This document shows positions 59,535-64,000 of a stretch of 64,000 nucleotides of DNA, one piece after another. The DNA lies in contig JAALGZ010000077.1 in NCBI GenBank assembly GCA_015227615.1, forward strand, positions 35,830 to 99,829. The letters are read 5' to 3'. Numbering within the stretch: position 1 is the stretch's first letter; the number at the start of each line of letters is the position of its first letter. Made by a program: the position numbers and the translations under genes. The notes beneath the pieces were generated by a model. It was not told the origin of the DNA, searched no databases, and worked only from the letters and a program-made list of their open reading frames with translations. Origin of the DNA: Labyrinthula sp. Ha. Lineage: Eukaryota; Sar; Bigyra; Labyrinthulida; Labyrinthulaceae.

Positions 59535-62500
59535 TTCGTGTTTTACAATGTAGAGTAGATGACAGTTTATGTGTGGAATCTAACGGAATTTATTTACAAC
59601 AATTTTGGAATTATAACTGTTCTACCAGATAAAAAGAGTGTCTCCGGTTTAGTTTATGTTAGCAGAGACAGCAAGTAAAGTAAAAAGTTGTTATGGTCTA
59701 TTCGAACAAGAACAGAGCTATGCTTCGAGATTACATAGTGATCTATCGAACTGACTTTTCTAATGTAAATAAATTCGTGTAAATTGAAAAAGACTTGTAT
59801 ACCTTTTAGCTAAGAATTTTGAATACAAAGTTTTTGTGTGTATTAACATTTTTTGTAGAGCTTTTAGACAAATTTAGAGATACCCATAATTAGTTAAAAA
59901 ATTGTGAGGTGAAATACATGGGTTCATGTTTTATGGTTGAAAATAAAAAGATCTAGAATTATCATTTCCTTTTCAGGTAACACGACTATGAAATATGTAC
60001 AAGAATCAGTTGTACTATGTAAGAGCTTTTTATCTGGAATTTTGAAAAAATATAAATTTGAGAAATGCATTCGGACCTCAGCCAAGACATGTTAATGTTT
60101 AAGGAATGTTACAATATTGGATATGATTACAAGTATATTCGGGAATAACACTAGGTTTTACAATAATTAAAGTTGAAACAACAATTTAAGAAAAACTTTG
60201 ATCTAAATTGCAAAGCAATTGTAATGTCTGTAATGAAAAGTTAAGGAATGTATTTGTATTAGCTTAGTTACAGGAGATTCTTGGGTAAAATATGACATTT
60301 ATATAACTACATGGGACATATATTTTACATCAGAGTATCATTTATTTAATGATACTTCAAATATTCCTAAACAGTAATTATCCCTTAGAGGCTAATAATT
60401 TAATAAAAAAACTAAGTTTTAGATTGTTCATTATTTACAAGGCGGCTTTTTAATGGTGAATGGTAGCAAGGTGTACCATAATTTACAAGAATGGATTTTA
60501 ATTGAGTTGGAAACTCAGAAGAATAGACATACTTGACGCTTTATGCTCGCATTGAAGACTTTGAACACTATTTCATTTAGATTAATGATGGTGTGCAAAA
60601 TTAAATTTTCTACCGATAAAAGTATATGTGGGCTTTGTCTATAAAAATAAGAAATAGAATCTCTATATATCTTGGTCATTTGTTGAGAGTATACAGAAAT
60701 CTGATATAAAGTTGAGTTGGTTAGAATAATTGTAATAGCAGTCCGAATGCCAAAATTGATAAAGCCAGGGAAATTCTTTTATACTTAAAAACCATTTTCA
60801 TCTTTATCCAACACATAGTTTCATGAATAGATATCCAAGCAGAGAGCTCTGCATTTGGCCCTGTATTATATTCTAATGATTTTTTAACCATAAATGTATG
60901 AAGAATGAGAGCAAATATACTAGAAATTTGAGTTAAATCTTTCTTAAAGGAAAGTTGCTTTATTCAAGGTTAACAAATAGTCGCTGTAAAAGTAAAATCT
61001 TGGCATTATTAGATGTTAGTGAAATCTAACGCCTCATTCTCATATCCTTAAATAAAACTATGTTTTATAGAGTATAATACCTAAATAAAGTAATAATATC
61101 TTTTTTAGAAGAAAAAAATAACATAACACAGGTGGTGGTAAGGAAGTGCATAGATCCTAGAATAATGGTATTGAAGCAGGCTCTTTCTCCGAAATTACAA
61201 AGTAGCTATCACAGAAAATGCGGGTTTAATATTCGCTGACTAGGTTATCCCTCTAAGAACATGCGATCTTGTATGTCGATTCTTAGATAATTTTTCACAT
61301 ATATTTGTAGATAGTTGCTTTTCAATTAAATAAAAAAAATAAACTCCTAAATATTTCTCTAGGTCATGTATCAGTAAGATACTTAAGTTTAGTTCTCGAA
61401 CTTGCAACAACATTTTAAAATATTCAAACAAAGTACTAGATAGAGGTAGTATTCGTACTTGAAAGAGTGCTTTTATTCCTCGTACATTTGCACCTGTTGC
61501 ACAAGATCTTGTCCACAAAATTTTGTAGTTTTGGAATTTTCATCTCAGATAGCTACATGTTTTGGTTCTTTAAATCTTATTTAGTGGTACCTAGTAATTC
61601 CATAGGATTGAATAATATGATTTCGATATTTTTATCTGTGTTTTACCTGTGGGTAGATTTTAATTTGCCTTCTGGGTATCACTGGATTGTCAGAGGATGC
61701 TGTTTCTCAAGGATTCCATAGAACATATAGATATAGCCTTATTAGCGGCCAGGCACATTTCCCGCATTTTTATAAGGTTCTCTGATCACACGGGCTCGTG
61801 AAATAGCAATTCAATTGCAACGATGCTAGTTATATATTCTCAGTTAATTAAATTAAATAAAGATTTGGCTTCAAAAGTGTTATATGGTAATAGTTATCCT
61901 GCGTCCGCCAAAGGGTTAATTATTTCCATGAAAAATGCTCCATTTTCTTCGGTGTTCATAAGCTTAGAGCACGAAGTGAAGACTGATGGTTCGTTTTTCT
62001 TAAGGTTAGCTGACTAAAAAGTTATATATATATCTATTTAAACTAGGCATTTTTGATCAAGTGGTATACTAATACATGATATTTAGATCATCCTTGTTTT
62101 GCTAATGCAAACTTTTGTTTGCTAGTTGTAGGTTTGAAATATAGTATAAAAGTAATAAAGTACGTACCATCTCCTTTAATTTCTCTAATTACCGTTTCGA
62201 TATGAAACTAAATCTTTATACCGACTGTTGAGGAGAGCGTTGAGCATTTTTCTGAGTACCTGAATAAATGCTCAAACCTAAAATCGAATTGTAACATCCC
62301 TTTGCAAGAACCGAATGCTCATTTACCCTTCCTCAAAAGTAATCACAAACATCAGAAAGAATGGTACAGCCAACGACATAACTAAGATTTAGTTCATGTA
62401 TATAGATTAGAGGGTATAGTCTCGAATTTGTAAGTTGATCTAGAAGTAATATTAAGCTTTGTCTTTGATAAACCAGGGAGTTAAGTTGTGTACTTACTTT

Positions 62501-63481
62501 TTGCACATGCAACCCAGCACAAAATGCCAGAGGAAAGCAAAGGTATATTTTTGGCCAGCATTAGATTGTTTGCTACTATATTTCTATTTTATGTTTCGAA
62601 AAAAACGTTTCGTATTGGTTAAGTTGGGAAGCTCTTAGAAATTCATCACCTAAATTTAACTACGAATCCCGAAAGCTTGTTATTTATATTTAACTAAAGA
62701 GTAACAGGAATATACCATCACCACAAAGAACTTGAAAATTGAGAACTTTTCATCAGATGCCCTCAGTTTTTCTAGAGTTGTGTTAAAGAGCTAATTAATG
62801 CCCTGACGCTGGAAAATTCTTTCTAGAAGATCCAAGCTAATAGGTCAAAAATAATATATCATCGAGGCGATAAATGTGTGAGGTTGTACGTTTCTAGTGT
62901 AATTAGGAGTGGGGAAATACTCCTCATTGAGTGCCCTTTCCGATGTTCAGTAAATTCTTGGGTGAGTTATTACGTCTAACTAAATCTGGGTATAACAGTT
63001 GGTCAAAATGAGCAAGTAACATATTGAGGACATTTACGAAGATACACACTAATGAGTCTTTCAAGAGACCTGTAGAACTAATTGAGACGTTGACTGCGGA
63101 TTCTGAGGACAATCGATGAAGAATTCTTTAAGAATTTTAATATTCATGACTGGGTTTTGAGGACTTTCAAGACTACTATCAGTTTTTTTAAGTGATACGA
63201 CTTTGAGGAATCCCAAATCCGTCATTAAAGAATTTTCCCTAGTCTTCACCCCAAATTGCAATTGAGAATCAACCAATTCGTGACCCGGTCTCCCGTCATC
63301 AGATAGGGCTGCGAGAACTAGATAATTCGCAACAAGATAGTACTTTCTTCAAACAACTCAAACATTATCCTCAGGTTAAAAATAAAAACATGTAGTCTGC
63401 GTGCTTAACTTAGCCGCTTTCATAAAAAAGCGACTATTGATCTTAATCTTAGGTATTGTAAACTAGCCTGGTTTGTTTAAT
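59535..63481. other. Intergenic region, no gene seen
   Basis: AT-rich, only short frames (for example 61240-61518 minus, 61823-62017 plus) without motifs. Plus-strand fragments up to about 60300 may continue the decayed stretch at 59131-59534. Confidence 0.4.
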
Positions 63482-63607
63482 TGTTGATATAAATAAGTAG
63501 TTTGAGCAAGTTGGTTAGCTATAATTGTACGGTTCGGAGAGTGTTATTTGGTACCAAGCAAACTTAACAATAACAAAACATTTTACAAGATAAACTTTGT
63601 TCTAACA
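63482..63607 (+). repeat. 5' LTR of a third copia element (probable)
   Basis: 126 bp starting TGTTGATATAAATAAG and ending TTCTAACA, directly before a primer site. TGTTG...AACA ends are typical of copia, and a TATA-like ATATAAATA lies near the start. Only one LTR is in the window, so the call rests on the ends, the primer site and the gag start downstream. Confidence 0.55.
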
Positions 63608-63621
63608 GGTTAAGAACCTAA
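63608..63621 (+). promoter_or_regulatory. Primer-binding site matching the tRNA-Lys anticodon arm
   Basis: GGTTAAGAACCTAA directly after the LTR end. It matches the site of the tandem copia copies (GGTTAAGAGCCTAA) at 13 of 14 bases. Its complement is an anticodon stem-loop with CTT (TTAGG, TTCTTAA, CC). Confidence 0.6.
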
Positions 63622-63907
63622 CACCAGAAGTTTATATAAACATTAAATTACAAGAAGCAGATTTCTAGTTATTGAAGCTTAAGAACCTTTAGAAGATATT
63701 TAGAGAAGAAATATTTCTGAAAGGTGAAAGTAGTTGATAAGCAGAAAAAAGCTTAGATAATATAACTGTTTATAATTTTCTTTGGTATTGCTCATAAACA
63801 GAAGTGAACACTTAGTGGCGTGTGCAGTTTCTCTTATAAATTCTGAAAGTTACCGTTTCAGAATACCGTAATAAGTAAGAATACGAAACAAAACAGCAAA
63901 GAAAAAG

Positions 63908-64000
63908 ATGAATATGACAAGTGAAAGCTCAATTATTAAGGTGAATACTCTTCCAAAGCTTGGAAACAATAAAGTAACTTATCTTCATTGGAAGAATTCA
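63908..64000 (+). CDS. copia gag, amino-terminal part (runs off the window)
   Basis: 31 codons from ATG 63908 (a second in-frame ATG is at 63914), open to the end. NTLPKLGNNKVTYLHWKNS matches the copia gag start: a K-L-P/P-K-L box, then N-Y/T-x-x-W, as in the LPKLGTQ...FREWQAS of the tandem copies. It would encode the capsid part of the polyprotein. Confidence 0.6.
   Translation, partial: MNMTSESSIIKVNTLPKLGNNKVTYLHWKNS

Larger units (their letters stand above)
63482..64000 (+). mobile_element. Start of a third copia retrotransposon, cut by the window end
   Basis: LTR, half-tRNA-Lys primer site, 286-nt leader after it and a gag start in the correct order on the plus strand. The LTR sequence differs from those of the tandem pair, so it is another family. 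It may be intact: nothing seen so far is broken. Confidence 0.6.

Noticed and set aside
1-64000. CRISPR arrays, rRNA genes, bacterial operons or prophage
   Set aside because: No spaced direct repeats with unique spacers, no rRNA-like blocks, and the gene content, introns and retroelements are eukaryotic.

Overview
This is a eukaryotic nuclear window. It is AT-rich and gene-poor. It carries GT-AG introns, an SNX1/2-like retromer sorting nexin, an RBR ubiquitin ligase, a PHD-finger protein, a probable Mediator subunit, and copia, LINE and MULE-type transposons. The introns I can place are extremely short (28, 28, 29, 30 and 30 nt, in three genes). Standard stop codons fit: genes end in TAA, TAG and TGA. 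The lineage cannot be fixed from the sequence alone. Introns this small are known from a few unrelated groups (dicyemid mesozoans, some parasitic protists such as Blastocystis, ciliates), and the ciliate codes do not fit here.

Layout. 1-9.1 kb: no supportable gene. 9.1-12.6 kb: decayed LINE with an APE-type endonuclease (+). 13.4-14.3 kb: unidentified spliced gene (+), with an open frame beyond it interrupted only by TGA. 14.9-25.4 kb: two defective Ty1/copia elements on the minus strand in tandem, sharing the middle LTR (LTR-internal-LTR-internal-LTR, repeat length 5181 bp), with a probable TAATT target duplication outside. 25.4-29.1 kb: no gene. 29.1-32.2 kb: a DUF4954 (bacterial-type beta-helix) gene, then a sorting nexin. 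32.6-33.1 kb: three small tandem repeats. 33.2-35.5 kb: MULE transposase relic (-). 35.9-39.3 kb: unknown gene, then PHD protein. 41.9-43.7 kb: second LINE relic. 45.6-48.0 kb: phytanoyl-CoA dioxygenase-like gene, then RBR E3. 54.1-55.5 kb: METTL26/DUF938 methyltransferase-like gene, then MED8-like gene. 59.1-59.5 kb: decayed coding stretch. 63.5 kb to the end: start of a third copia element (+), cut off by the window.

Eight protein genes form four tail-to-tail (convergent) pairs. Three of these pairs abut or overlap at their stop codons, while the space between pairs is large and full of relics. The copia elements appear to use the 5' half of a lysine tRNA (anticodon CUU) as reverse-transcription primer: the primer site GGTTAAGAGCCTAA sits directly against the LTR, and a near-identical site occurs in the unrelated third element. 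The most unusual points are the DUF4954 gene with introns, the uniform ultra-short introns, the half-tRNA primer site, and the recent tandem duplication of an already dead copia element.
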